Shown: positions 48,195 through 59,150, counted from the first letter of the stretch. The stretch is 64,000 bases of DNA from Adiantum capillus-veneris (GCA_014529385.2 CM043958.1:87398525-87462524); one strand, 5' to 3'. Numbers and translations are program-made. The notes: generated by a model from the sequence alone, not told the origin.

Positions 48195-48839
48195 CTGAAA
48201 ACGCAGATGCTGAAATCTGCGTTTTCCGGGCTGAAACTGTAGACTGCGCTAGATCTGGCCGTGCGGCGAGGATTTGCTGCGGGAAGGTGAGATCTGCGAG
48301 GTTCGGGACTTCTTCTGCGATGTCTGACTGCTGAAAACTGAAAACGCTGGTTCTAGGGCTGAATCTGTCGCAAAGATCTGCAAAAACGTTGAGGATGATG
48401 TGCAAACCAAAAACGCTAGGGCTGAAAACTGACCTTGCGGGGAAATCTGCTAACGCTAGGAAATCTGTTGTGTTGCTGTGGGAATCTGCTAACGCTAGGG
48501 CTGGTTTGCTATCTACTGTCGTTGGGAATCTGCAAGTGCAAAAACGCTCGCTGATCTGGTGCAAAAATGCTAGGCCTTCCGTTGAGAGAAAACGCCAGAG
48601 TTTTCGCGGGGGTTGGTCTTGCTGAGAAGTTGCCTGTTGAGCAAGGTGCTCCTGCTGCCTCTTCTGCTAGAAAGTGCTAGCGCTAGGTTTCTATTTATAC
48701 AAACTTAGTAAATTTGCCCTACCTACTTTCCAACAAAAGTCACTTAAAAATAATAAGTGAAAAATGTCAAAAATAGGGAAAATAGATCTATGCACTGTAA
48801 AAATGCTCCTGATAAAAGACTCACAAAAGTGTCAGATTA
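48195..48839 (-). repeat. X LTR, copy 4, truncated
   Basis: It starts inside the LTR at GCTGAAAACGCAGATGCTG and ends CAGATTA (CA lost). About 120 bp near the right end, present in copies 1 and 2, is deleted (join at CTCCTGATA/AAAGACTCAC). Confidence 0.8.
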
Positions 48840-48879
48840 CTTCCTATTCTAGACTGACTTGACTGAATTGAACCCTCGT

Positions 48880-50531
48880 CATGCTGTACCTTGTCCACGG
48901 ACACATAGGGTTGGATGTGTCACGTGACATCCCCTCCTTTTCAAAGTGAGATACTGGTACCGAACTGTATGGCGTCGAGGGAGATTGCCAATAACATCTA
49001 GAATCCTGGAAAGGACTCTTCGCCGGCCCACTTTGATGTGTGGGTCGGACGATTCTTGAACTTCATAAAGGTCTGCAACGCTTGCTTCTTTGGGTCGCGC
49101 CGAAAGCGACACAAAGTCTTGTGTGGCTCCTTCGATGATTCAACTTCGTCTAGAGTCATGCTTCTTTCTTCTTCAAGAATCTCCATGGCTGAAGATTCCT
49201 GAAACCACTTCCAACACAAAAACATGAACATACCTATTCCATGTAAAGTGACTGGAAAAATCTTGTCTTCCTCAAAGAGTGTGCATGCAATGTTTGAATG
49301 TAGATGAACAAAGAGACGGAGTGTCAAGCCGTTCCACACACACGCAAACAATGAGATCGAATCTTGTCGTGCCGATCTAAATCAATCAATTGTGGCAAAA
49401 CACAATGGAAATACCCATGCTTGGTGCTCATACTTTCATACGCTCTTTCTACAACTGTGTCGTGCCAAGGAAGAGACATGGAATGTGATGAACATCAAGT
49501 TCCCTACCTTTAAAGGTCTCTTGGCAGAAGATGCAGACGACCATGCTCGGAGGTTTGTCTCTCTTTGTATGCATACTTTGCAGCTTTTCATGAAAAATCC
49601 ACATACATCCGTGGTCATTCATGAGTGAAACGTGCTCAACGTACAATATGTCATGCCTAGGAAAAGGAATCACATAAAGACGCTGACTAAAATACAGGAA
49701 ACGATCACGAATGAAACACTCGTACAATGTGTGTTGATTAATCATTCGAACACATAGTACTTCCTGTGAGGGTTCTTTGGACCTCGACTCGAGAGCCAAG
49801 ATCGGTTCTTTCTGAGGGGGTTCTTTGGACCTAGGCTCGAGAGCCAAGATCGGTTCTTCGTGATTGATCGAATCTGCAATGAGGTTAGCTTCACTAGAAA
49901 GAGTATGAACTAACCCATCATTCTTGTGAACAATCATATCGGGGTCATATAAATCATCATGCTCGTGAGAAATCACATCTTGATCATGCAAATCATCATG
50001 CTTGTCATTGTCATCCAAATCATCTTGCTTGTCATTATCATTCAAATTATCATGGAAATCTTGTGTCCTTTCTCGAATCTCTTCAATCTTCGCTTGCACA
50101 TTAGAAATGAGAGAGGAGGAATGAACAAGATTCTTGCGATCCAATTCTGTTTTTCTTTTTGCGTACTTGCGATCAAACTCTTTGGCCTCCAAGCGTAATT
50201 GCTCGCGCTCACGCTTCATGGTTGCCATTCTTGCTTCGTGCCTCGTTGTCATCATGTCCATCATCGTCTTGCACCGAGCCTCCATAGGATCTGGTGCAAT
50301 CCTTGGCGTAGATGGGGAAGGGGTAGAGGAAAAACCTCCTGCTAAGGAAAATTCTTCTTCGCCTCTCTCATGCTCATCACCTCTAAGCGAAGTATCCATT
50401 CCACTTTGAGTGATGACCGTCCACTGGAGTCGTGGGTTCTTGTGGTCTTGGGTTCTTAAGTTCACGAGGAACTTGGGTTCTTGGGTGTCTTGAGGTTCTT
50501 GGGGGTCTTGAGGTTCTTCTTTCGCTTGCAA
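48880..50531 (-). pseudogene. X-family protein, copy 4 (longest frame)
   Basis: A 360-codon open frame (50531-49449) begins MQAKEEPQDPQEPQDTQEP, continues through a basic/Arg-Glu stretch (REREQLRLEAKEFDRKYAKRK), the Asp/His repeat, two EPILALEPRSKEP-type repeats and CVRMINQHTLYECFIRDRF to VEHVSLMNDHGC. It diverges from copies 1 and 2 at about 49566, where 75-80 bp of foreign sequence is present. The C-terminal part resumes from about 49351 (KTLCRFRRDPKKQALQTFM). Predicted mostly hydrophilic; no known domain recognised. Confidence 0.6.
49488..49567 (+). other. Gag-like fragment captured inside X copy 4
   Basis: Compared with copies 1 and 2, about 80 bp replaces about 10 bp between GAATGTGA and TGCATACTTT. 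On the plus strand it reads NIKFPTFKGLLAEDADDHA then RRFVSLC, resembling the start of a plant retrotransposon Gag domain (F-x-G-x-x-x-E-D-x-x-x-H). It lies antisense to the X ORF. Confidence 0.5.
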
Positions 50532-50861
50532 TCTGTGTTAGAGAAGGATTTTCTCTTCACCCGACTTCTGCTCTTCTTTGCGGGCGCACCCCTTGGCGGC
50601 CTTGCGCTCACACCAAGGTTGCTTTTTCCCACCTCACGTCGATTGGCCGGCCGCTAAGTGCATGGTCCGCTCTCAATGAGGGAAAAGAGACAAGGCGAGG
50701 CTGGACAAGCCCTTCTTTCTTGGGTTTCCTGTCACTCTTCAAAAACACGATAAGGAATAGACACGCCCAAGAGGGCTTGGGTTACGTGCGACCTCAACAA
50801 ACAAAAAAAATTCTTGTGATTCTTGTGGTTCTTTCCTTGAGTGATACAGAACATTGCCAAA

Positions 50862-50949
50862 GCTCTGATACCAATGTAAGGTGCAACGGAAGTGAATGAA
50901 CATGAGTGCTCTGAATTTTGCTCAAGGGTTTCTTTTACTTACGGAAGGG
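50862..50949 (-). repeat. X PBS and start of LTR copy 5, cut by element C
   Basis: The PBS (minus TGGTATCAGAGC) is at 50862-50873. The LTR begins TGTAAGGTGC at 50875 and is interrupted after 75 bp, in TTACGGAAGGG, by the left LTR of element C. Confidence 0.85.
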
Positions 50950-52219
50950 TGTCACAAAACGGGAGCGTACACGAGCACTTAGAAATCTGAAAAATATAAT
51001 ACTTTGCAAACATGAGAGAAGGGAGAAGATCGACACAGTATTGGGGACCAGAAGATGGGCTGGTCCCCCCCCGTTAAGAGTATTCTTTATTCAGGGAGAA
51101 TTCTTATACAAGCACGAGAACCCGAGGAAACCCCTCCGTTCTGTAATCTTAGACCCGAAGGTCGTGCTTTCCTGTAGAGGGCTTGGGCATAGGGCCGTTC
51201 CTTCCCGTAAGGGACTTAGGCGCGAAGCCGTACTTTCGCGTAAGGGACTTAGGCGTGAAGCCGTACTTTCCCGTAAGGGGCTTTTTCGTAAGACGGGAGA
51301 TTCCTGCAAAACAAACCACACAAAGCAACAATTCTCAATGCGTATCAACACCTTATACCTGTCGCTCCTTGCTCGGAGAAACGACCTCCGTACTCAGTCG
51401 TCACACGAACACTTGCAATTCCCGTCGCCAGCCTCTACTCGAGAATCCCAGCGCTAGCACTTTCTGCTGCTTCCGGCATGTTTTAGAAACTGAACGCTGG
51501 CTGCTACTTTATAGGGTCTGGCACCCGGTGGGAATAGAGCCGAAAAAGCAGAACTTGGCGTCCCCTAGAGAGAGGAGAGAGAGAGATCGCAAATTCAGCC
51601 CCCCTGCGTAGCTTTCTAGCGCTGGCTTACTTTTAAGAAGAGAGCCTTGCTTTATTTTATTAATAAAAGGGCTGGTCACTTAAAAGTGACCGGCCAGTTT
51701 ATAAAATAAAGTGTGAACCTGTTCAAACTTTAAAAACTCACTCAGTTAGTGAAAACAATGCTATACGAACACATTCCAGGCGTCCCTGGGTGCAGGACAC
51801 GGCACAGATGCAATGCAGACACAGACTCCTCGCGGGAAAACATCTGCCCTCCCGCGATTGTTCCTGCTTTTCGTAAAAAGCTTCATTGAACCCATCTTTA
51901 TTCTTATGCTTGCGTTCTTACACGTATTTTCTTACTCAGTTCGGATTTCCTCCTTAGCCTACAGAATGCCCCCTTACTGATGCACCCGTCACCCATCATG
52001 TGACGCATCAGGGGCACTCGTAACCCGGCCCTTTCCACCGAACTTACGGAAACTCCTTCACGATGTATACCGTCACCCATCAAATGACACATCAGAGTTG
52101 TCCGTTCTTGATGGCCGTTTCTGTAGCTACAATCTTTTAACAGTTCTTAGTGCACACAATAAAATATCCTAAAAAAGAGATTAATCATTAAAAATAAGAA
52201 AATAGTCCAATTAGCAACA
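50950..52219 (-). repeat. Element C 3' LTR, complete, 1270 bp
   Basis: On the plus strand it begins TGTCACAAAACGG and ends TTAGCAACA (TG...CA). It contains four near-repeats of CGTAAGGGACTTAGGCG type at about 51160-51290, and TTTATAGGG (about 51510), a possible TATA region. Confidence 0.88.
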
Positions 52220-52231
52220 TCCCTCTGGCTT
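52220..52231 (-). promoter_or_regulatory. Element C polypurine tract
   Basis: Minus strand AAGCCAGAGGGA directly before the LTR start TGTTGC; primer for plus-strand DNA synthesis. Confidence 0.75.
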
Positions 52232-53266
52232 CTAAACAGTTGACCTCAATTGTAGTGCTTGGACATATACCTCCAGTATCTCGGGATAAGCTGCTAGTTC
52301 CTCCTGCGTCATCCACTGAGCATCTAGATTCGAATAGTTCTTAAACTTAACCAAATACTTCCGTGTTATCTTTCCGGATTTGAGAAGCCGCTCCTGATGA
52401 CTTAGTATCTGCTCCGGTTGGAGTATTTCTTCTGTTTCCTCAACCTCAGGAGGTTCCTCAGCACTAGGCTGGCTTGGAGGCGGTCCCACATACGGCCGGA
52501 GTAAACTAACATGGAAAGCATTATGGATCTTCCAATCAGGCGGTAGCTCTAATCGGAAAGTGACATCATTCACTCGCTCAGTGATCTTAAACGGCCCATA
52601 ATAACGGGTAGAAAGTTTTACCACTTTCCCCTTATGAGACGCTTGTTTCTTAAGTCTTGCCTTCTCAAACTTGAGTAAGACTAAGTGTCCGACTGTTAAG
52701 TCTAGATTCCTTCTGTGCTTGTCTGCAGCTTTCTTATGCTTTTCCTGAGAGCGTAGAATAGCTCTCCTAACTTGCCCGTAGGCTGTGTCCAAATCCCGGA
52801 CAAATTCATCTGCTGCAAAGATCTTATCCTTAGTTAAAAGGATGGGTGGAAGCAAAGGCTTACCATAGAGAATCTTAAAAGGTGCTTTCCCCATTGATGA
52901 GTGTATGGTATTGTTATACGCATACTCGACAAGAGGCAAATATTTCTCCCAGTCAGATTGCCGGTCTGACGCATAAGATTTTAACATATCCAATACTGTG
53001 GAATTGGCTATCTCACTTTGCCCGTCCATTTGAGGATGGTAGGCAGATGAAAAATTCAGCTTCGTACCAAGATTATCCATCAAGGCACGCCAAAAATTTC
53101 CTGTCATGCGAGGATCTCGATCACTCACAATAGACTTAGGCATTCCATGATGCTTAAAGATCTGTGCTAGAAAGACCCTAGCCATATGATGCTTTGATCG
53201 TTTTCTTGACTGGTATAAAGTGTGCTTGCTTGCTAAACCTGTCCACAATGGTCCAGATCGCATCAT
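52232..53266 (-). CDS. Element C integrase core and C-terminus with chromodomain-like end
   Basis: This segment follows the pol frame after one frameshift near 53268. It covers HMARVFLAQIFKHHGMP, SIVSDRDPRMTG (second catalytic Asp), HPQMDGQSEIAN (catalytic Glu), the GPY/F-type block STRYYGPFKITERVND, and a C-terminal chromodomain-like stretch (KYLVKFKNYSNLDAQWM). It would insert the element DNA into chromatin. The open frame itself extends upstream to 53377, but residues before about 53270 are out of register with the integrase. Apart from the junction it is intact. Confidence 0.9.
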   Translation of the reverse strand: MMRSGPLWTGLASKHTLYQSRKRSKHHMARVFLAQIFKHHGMPKSIVSDRDPRMTGNFWRALMDNLGTKLNFSSAYHPQMDGQSEIANSTVLDMLKSYASDRQSDWEKYLPLVEYAYNNTIHSSMGKAPFKILYGKPLLPPILLTKDKIFAADEFVRDLDTAYGQVRRAILRSQEKHKKAADKHRRNLDLTVGHLVLLKFEKARLKKQASHKGKVVKLSTRYYGPFKITERVNDVTFRLELPPDWKIHNAFHVSLLRPYVGPPPSQPSAEEPPEVEETEEILQPEQILSHQERLLKSGKITRKYLVKFKNYSNLDAQWMTQEELAAYPEILEVYVQALQLRSTV

Positions 53267-53267
53267 T

Positions 53268-55571
53268 TCAAGTTTGAGTTCTAGGGAGGTCCATGATGAA
53301 GTCCATGGCAATACTTTCCCAAGGTTCATTAGGCACAGGCAAAGGTTGTAGCAACCCAGGCGTCTTATGCCGATCATACTTCACTTTTTGGCAAACCAAG
53401 CATTCCCCGACATATTTATCAATGTCTGCTTTAAGGCTAGGCCAAAAGAAATATCTTTCCATTGCTAAGGTCGTAGGGAGAATCCCCCGATGACCCGCAT
53501 AAGGCAAAGTGTGTGCTTCATCCATGATCTTCTTTCTTAATGGTTCCGCCACACATATGGCCTGATGGTGGTAGAGATAACCGTCCCGAATGGAATAGGG
53601 AAACTCATTCTCTCCACAATGTAGCTTTCCCCAAATGGTGGAGAAATCTGGATCATTTGGATACAAATCCGGTAGTGCTTCTAATTCTTGGTGATACACC
53701 GAAGTGATAGCGTTCACCCTTGGCCGCCTAGACAATGCGTCCGCGACCACATTCTTACTCCCAACCGTGTGACGGATCTGGAAGTGAAACATAGACAAAA
53801 AGTTTGCCCATCTCATCTGCTTTTCAGATAGTTTCCTTTGCATAAGAAAATACCGCAAACTCTGGTGATCAGTCTTGATCACAAAATCCGCTCCTAGAAG
53901 ATAGTGCTTCCAGTTGGATAAGGCGTGAATCACAGCCGTGAGTTCCTTTTCGTAGATTGATGCATGCAACTCTGCATCCTTAAGCCGTCGGCTTTCGTAG
54001 GCCACTGCATGGCCTTCTTGGTTTAACACTGCTCCGATGCAATCGCCTGAAGCATCGCAGTGAACCTCAAATGGTTTCCTTAAGTCAGGCACTATCAAAA
54101 TAGGTCCATGGCTTAGCAAGTACTTGAGCCGATCAAAAGCTCCTTGTTGTCTCGATCCCCATCTGAAAGGAATCTTCTTCTTTGTCAAGTCATGAAGGGG
54201 TCCTGCTACATGAGCAAATCCTCGGACAAACCTTCGATAATACGAACATAATCCCAGGAAGCTACGTACATCATGTACCGTAGTGGGAATAGGCCAATCT
54301 TCTACCACTTGGATCTTGGCAGGATCCATACTCACTTGATTGTGAGAGACTATATGGCCGAGATAATGTATCTCTGAGAGAAAGAACTCGCTCTTCTTTG
54401 CATTCACATGCAACTCATGCTTTCGCAATTCTTGAAACACTAAGTCCAAGTGCTTCCGATGTTCCTCTTCTGACTTAGAGAAGATGAGTATGTCGTCAAA
54501 GAATACTCCCGTAAAAGCTCGATACGGGCTGAAAATGCGGTCCATCATGCGATTGAAGGTCGCAGGAGCATTGGTCAAGCCGAAAGGCATTACCAAAAAT
54601 TCATATAGTCCAAAGGTTGTGCGGAAAGCAATCTTATGGACATCCTTAGGGGCGATCCGTATCTGATGATACCCACTCTTTAAGTCTATGCGACTAAAGA
54701 CACTTGCACCCTGCAACTTATCAAGTATATCATCAATCCGAGGGATCGGAAAGCGATTCTTGATCGTGATCTTGTTTAAAGACCTATAGTCTATGCACAT
54801 TCGAAACGTGCCATCTTTCTTCTGCACCAGTAGAACTGGAGAGCAGTAGGGTGAAGCACTTGGCCGTACTAACCCTTTCTCTAGAAGCTCGTTGACTTGC
54901 TTCAGAATTTCCTCTTGTTGAGCAAGACTCACCCGATAAGGGGGTTGATTGGGAGGCGCGCTACCCAGTATGAGATCTATGCGGTGATCTTCCGAGCGTA
55001 CCGGTGGGAGTTCATCAGGGAGTGTTTCTGTGAAACAATCTTTGTACTTTTCAATAAATTGAAGACGCTTAATTTCCAGACTAGAGAGAGAGTCCCTACT
55101 AGTTTTATCCTTCTCACGTGCAAAAATCAAGTAAGCAGAAACACACTTCTTCATTTCTTTCTTAATGGAGATATGGCTTACAATTGGGAACTGCCAATCT
55201 TCTGCATCAGCATGAATCTTTATTTTCTTACCCCCATGATCAAAAGTGACGGTCTTTTCCACATAATCGGGAATAGGTGTCATGTGGAAGTGCCATGGCA
55301 TACCCAAGATGATATCACATCCCTCGATGGGTGCCATCAAAAATGATTCGCGGTCTTTGTACTCGCCAATCCGAAGATTGAGCTGTCCTTGCATGGGAGT
55401 TGCATTGGTTGTCAACCCCTCGAATGCCAATCCGGATGTAACCGGTGTGCCAAGCTGAGCTAGTGTGAGGCACAATCGTTCGGCAGTATCCAAGGAGATG
55501 AAGTCATCCGTGGATCCTGGATCATAAAGAATCAGTACTCGCTGGTTGTTCAAAGACCCCCAGCCCTTCAA
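53268..55571 (-). CDS. Element C protease, reverse transcriptase, RNase H and integrase N-terminus
   Basis: A 767-codon open frame. Protease: LILYDPGSTDDFISLDTA (DPG at the triad position) and [104 protein letters not shown] (active-site DD). RNase H: FEVHCDASGDCIGAVL, YEKELTAVIHAL, KTDHQSLRYFL, VVADALSRR. Integrase: the zinc-binding block (HRGILPT...YFFWPSL...ECLVC) and AMDFIMDLPRTQ with the first catalytic Asp. It overlaps the gag frame by 50 bp in a different phase, so a programmed frameshift or a single indel is needed to join them. Confidence 0.93.
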   Translation of the reverse strand: MKGWGSLNNQRVLILYDPGSTDDFISLDTAERLCLTLAQLGTPVTSGLAFEGLTTNATPMQGQLNLRIGEYKDRESFLMAPIEGCDIILGMPWHFHMTPIPDYVEKTVTFDHGGKKIKIHADAEDWQFPIVSHISIKKEMKKCVSAYLIFAREKDKTSRDSLSSLEIKRLQFIEKYKDCFTETLPDELPPVRSEDHRIDLILGSAPPNQPPYRVSLAQQEEILKQVNELLEKGLVRPSASPYCSPVLLVQKKDGTFRMCIDYRSLNKITIKNRFPIPRIDDILDKLQGASVFSRIDLKSGYHQIRIAPKDVHKIAFRTTFGLYEFLVMPFGLTNAPATFNRMMDRIFSPYRAFTGVFFDDILIFSKSEEEHRKHLDLVFQELRKHELHVNAKKSEFFLSEIHYLGHIVSHNQVSMDPAKIQVVEDWPIPTTVHDVRSFLGLCSYYRRFVRGFAHVAGPLHDLTKKKIPFRWGSRQQGAFDRLKYLLSHGPILIVPDLRKPFEVHCDASGDCIGAVLNQEGHAVAYESRRLKDAELHASIYEKELTAVIHALSNWKHYLLGADFVIKTDHQSLRYFLMQRKLSEKQMRWANFLSMFHFQIRHTVGSKNVVADALSRRPRVNAITSVYHQELEALPDLYPNDPDFSTIWGKLHCGENEFPYSIRDGYLYHHQAICVAEPLRKKIMDEAHTLPYAGHRGILPTTLAMERYFFWPSLKADIDKYVGECLVCQKVKYDRHKTPGLLQPLPVPNEPWESIAMDFIMDLPRTQT

Positions 55572-56910
55572 AAGTTGACGCTTCCCTTTCTCCGTTTCTG
55601 TGTTTCCTTGAACATCTGGAATTGAGTTCGAGCTTGGTGGTGCGGGGTTCCTTCCTTGCTTTCTCTTGCCTCGTAGAGGCTTGTTCTTGCCGTTGCTGCT
55701 TTAACGGGCAATCCGGTTTCATATGTCCTTTCTCGCCACAGTAGAAGCATCTTCCTTCCTCTCTGAAAGTTTGGAGTTGATCAAGAGAAAGATACTTAGT
55801 TCGCTTGCCATTGTCCTCTGGCTTCTTAGAGTGATCATCGTCCCTAAATGGAGGACGTTTTCTTCCTTGGCCTCCTTGGTCATCGTAGACCCCTCTTTGT
55901 CTTGCACGGTAAGTGCTAGGCTCCATTTTTCTGGGCGTCCCAGTTGAGTGCAAATCCTCAGCAATGATTGCTGACTCCATCATCCTTTGAAGAGTATCAT
56001 GTGGATACACCTTCATACTCTTTCGAAGCTGCGGTTGGAGACCCGCTTCGAACTTTTGTTTCTTTTCCTCGTCGGCAATCTTCACGAAGGGAGTGACCTT
56101 CAGAAGAACCGACCAATACTTGTCCACATAAGTCGTTACTCTTTCATGTTCCTTCTGGGCAAGCCAGTTCCATTCCTTCTGTATGTCCTGCTCGAAGTCA
56201 GGTGGAAGAAATTGTTCATAAAATTCAGATTTGAAGCTCTCCCAAGTTCTGGCCTGAGACCCTTCCAGAATCTTGGCTAACCACCAATTACTTGCCATTT
56301 CCTTGAGGTGCATCCCCACATGGCGTAATTTGGATCTTTCTGTGAAGTGCCCATTGCTAAAGGCGACTTCAAACTGTCTGATGAAGGACAGTGCTTCGGA
56401 GATGTCTCTCTGTCCGTTGTAGGTTTCGAACTTGATGTCCTTGTCGCCCGATTTGAAGACTCTCATGCGATGTTGAGACTTGCGACCATGCTTCTTGAAT
56501 CGAGGCTTATCTTTAGGTTGATGTAGGGTAGTAGCAGTAGCGGCTTCCTTCTTCTGACGAGATGATCGAGAAGTAGAAGTATAATCAGGAGAGTAGGATG
56601 GAGATGAGATAGAGATGTCCTTGATCTCGTCTAGCAAAGAGAGCACTTTTTCCTAGCCTTTCCTTGGAGTAGGCCGTTCATTCCGATCCGAAGATCCTTT
56701 GTGCACCGCGGCACGTTCTTCTTCTCTTTCCTCCTGTGGTCTCACGCCAACAGTGTTGTCTTGATACCTGTTTGCATCGGTTCCATTCGTTTTCTTCATT
56801 CCGCCCAAGAGCTTTTGGACATCTGGCAATAGTAAGATTTGTTGCAGATCCGCAAGCTGAGCTTGCACTTGTTGAAGATCCTCTTCAACGCTTCTCCCTT
56901 GGCCCGACAT
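55522..56910 (-). CDS. Element C Gag
   Basis: The first piece (56910-56653) is MSGQGRSVEEDLQQVQAQ with a short coiled stretch, ending in a stop in RPTPRKG/stop. The second (56646-55522, 374 codons) begins MLSLLDEIKD and carries the Gag core: MRVFKSGDKDIKFETYNGQ, ALSFIRQFEVAFSNGHFTE, MASNWWLAKIL, FYEQFLPPDFEQDIQKEWN. The zinc knuckle CFYCGEKGHMKPDC is at 55708-55749. One stop near 56650 separates the pieces and appears to be a lesion. The same Gag type occurs in element A. It would form the virus-like particle and bind element RNA. Confidence 0.88.
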
Positions 56911-56963
56911 GGTTCTTCTGGTTCTTTTCGGAATCGTCCTTCTTTGCAGAGAAAGAGAGGAGT

Positions 56964-56979
56964 CCGAGCTTTGATACCA
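56964..56979 (-). promoter_or_regulatory. Element C primer-binding site
   Basis: Minus strand TGGTATCAAAGCTCGG, one base from the LTR; the initiator-Met PBS with A for G at position 9. Confidence 0.88.
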
Positions 56980-56980
56980 C

Positions 56981-57831
56981 TGTCACAAAACGGGAGCGTA
57001 CACGAGCACTTAGAAATCTGAAAAATATAATACTTTGCAAACATGAGAGAAGGGAGAAGATCGACACAGTATTGGGGACTAGAAGATGGGCTGGTCCCCC
57101 CCCCGTTAAGAGTATTCTTTATTCAGGGAGAATTTTTATACAAGCACGAGAACCTGAGGAAACCCCTCCGTTCTGTAATCTTAGACCCGAAGGTCGTGCT
57201 TTCTTGTAGAGGGCTTGGGCATAGGGCCGTTCCTTCCCGTAAGGGACTTAGGCGCGAAGCCGTACTTTCGCGTAAGGGACTTAGGCGTGAAGCCGTACTT
57301 TCTCGTAAGGGGCTTTTCCGTAAGACGGGAGATTCCTGCAAAACAAACCACACAAAGCAACAATTCTCAATGCGTATCAACACCTTATACTTGTCGCTCC
57401 TTGCTCGGAGAAACGACCTCCGTACACAGTCGTCACACGAACACTTGCAATTCCCGTCGCCAACCTCTACTCCAGAATCCCAGCGCTAGCACTTTCTGCT
57501 GCTTCCGGCATGTTTTAGAAACTGAACGCTGGCTGCTACTTTATAGGGTCTGGCACCCGGCGGGAATAGAGCTGAAAAAGCAGAACTTGGCGCCCCCTAG
57601 AGAGAGGAGAGAGAGAGATCGCAAATTCAGCCCCCCTGCGTAGCTTTCTAGCGTTGGCTTATTTTTAAGAAGAGAGCCTTGCTTTATTTTATTAATAAAA
57701 GGGCTGGTCACTTAAAAGTGACTGGCCACTTTATAAAATAAAGTGTGAACCTGTTCAAACCTTAAAAACTCACTCAGTTAGTGAAAACAATGCTACACGA
57801 ACACATTCCAGGCGTGCCCGGGTGCAGGACA
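56981..57831 (-). repeat. Element C 5' LTR, truncated (851 of about 1270 bp)
   Basis: Collinear with 50950-51836. It stops at GGTGCAGGACA, after which the 3' LTR continues but this copy changes to Outer integrase sequence. The lost part is the outer (U3) end, so the element promoter is probably gone. Confidence 0.9.
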
Positions 57832-58755
57832 TGGCTTGGTGGTTTTCAAGCTGTATGGTCTGTCAGAGGATATCGTCAGTGATCGAGATACTAAGTTCAC
57901 TGACCAATTTTGGCGAGATGTGTTTACTCATCTTTAGACGAAGTTGAGTATGTCGTCTTCTGACCGTCCTGAGTCCGATGGACAAACTGAGAGGATGAAT
58001 CAGACGTTAGAGGACATGTTGAGGGCCTATGTCTCTCACCGGCAGTCTGATTGGGAAAGGTATCTTCCACAATTAGAGTTTGCCTACAATAGTAGCAAGC
58101 ATTCTGCTATTGCATTTAGCTCATTCATGTTGATGTATGGATTTGAGCCTAAATCCCCGATTGCTATTGGCTTAGAGAAAGTCAAGGAACGGCAAGCGCG
58201 TGATTTTTGTATGACATGCAAGAAATGCTCGAATTGGGTAAGGATAGTATAAGAACGGCTCGTGATCGAGTCACCAGTTATGCTAATCGAAAGAAATTTC
58301 CAAGGACTCTAGATGTGGGACAATGGGTCTGTCTGAGGATACCCAAGGATTCCAAGACTATGCGAACGGGAAAGCATTATAAGCTTTCAACTAGATATTA
58401 TGGTCTTTTCTTTATCACAAAGAAAATTGGCCAAGGTGCCGATAAACTGGCTCTTCCTTCGGATGTTGTGTATATCTAGTGTTTCATGTCAGCCGCCGTA
58501 AAGAAAAAACTAGGTGAGGTCGACGTTGTTTTGCCTATCGAGGAAAATGTATGGCAAGATATGCAAACTGAGTATATTCCTCAAGAACCACATGCGGTTT
58601 TAGATCATCGTACCTGTCATTCGCGCCAAAAGGCTTATGACGAGTACTTAATTAAATGGAAGGGTCAATCTGGAAGGTTTGCTATGTGGGAATCAGTTAG
58701 AGCTTTGAAAGCCCAATATCTCTTCTTCATTGATGAGGACATCAATGCTTCTTAA
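57832..58755 (+). pseudogene. Outer integrase C-terminal half
   Basis: It begins [17 protein letters not shown] (second catalytic Asp); a TAG follows near 57935. Next are RPESDGQTERMNQTLEDML (catalytic Glu), WERYLPQLEFAYNSSKHSA, LSTRYYGLFFITKKIGQ, and at 58486-58755 a chromodomain-like YDEYLIKWKGQSGRFAMWE before IDEDINAS and the stop. Frameshifts occur near 58220 and 58480. The zinc-binding N-terminus and the first Asp region are missing, deleted at the junction with element C. The YLIKWKG...WE pattern suggests a chromovirus-type element. Confidence 0.9.
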
Positions 58756-58764
58756 GGGGGGAAG
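58752..58764 (+). promoter_or_regulatory. Outer polypurine tract
   Basis: TTAAGGGGGGAAG overlaps the integrase stop and ends two bases before the 3' LTR. Confidence 0.88.
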
Positions 58765-58766
58765 TA

Positions 58767-59150
58767 TGTTATGTCCCGCTTATAAGAGAGGGGATCTAGC
58801 GTAGACGCTGTGTGGATGGGCATCTAGTGTCTGGGCGGACGTAGTGTGAACTCGGCTAATGTGGCCGGTCATTATTATAAAAGGGAGGCCAAGGCCTCAT
58901 TTGCAGTTATCGACCCCCATTGTCAGAGTGCCAGTGGTTAGCCCGCGAGGCTAGGTGTGCACGAGGTCTCCTCGAGGAGGTGAGGCTGGGTGGTATGGGA
59001 CGCTCTGTCTTACAGGTGCACGCCTACGTCCTCGGACGTTGGCCCAGCACGGGGGAGCTGCCGGATGGTGGCTATGGTCTGGTGGTTCGCTTGACGCGTG
59101 TCTGTAGGTGGTCCGTGTAGCCGGGAGATCCACTTCGTGCGTTCGTTTCA
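58767..59150 (+). repeat. Outer 3' LTR
   Basis: 384 bp, homologous to 21863-22244. It ends CGTTTCA and is followed by GTATC, the target duplication. Confidence 0.92.

Larger units (their letters stand above)
50950..57831 (-). mobile_element. Element C: nearly intact Ty3/gypsy retrotransposon
   Basis: 3' LTR 50950-52219, polypurine tract 52220-52231, pol, gag, PBS 56964-56979 and 5' LTR 56981-57831 are all present in the expected minus-strand order. The two LTRs differ at roughly 20 positions over about 850 shared bp by eye, mostly C/T transitions, so this is the youngest LTR element here. The 5' LTR lacks about 420 bp at its outer end, where Outer integrase sequence begins. The left flank is an X LTR and the right flank is Outer, so no target duplication can be seen. 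Confidence 0.9.

Noticed and set aside
50950-57831. A clean target duplication for element C
   Set aside because: The left flank AAGGG and the sequence after 57831 (TGGCT) do not match, and the 5' LTR is truncated, so no duplication can be claimed.
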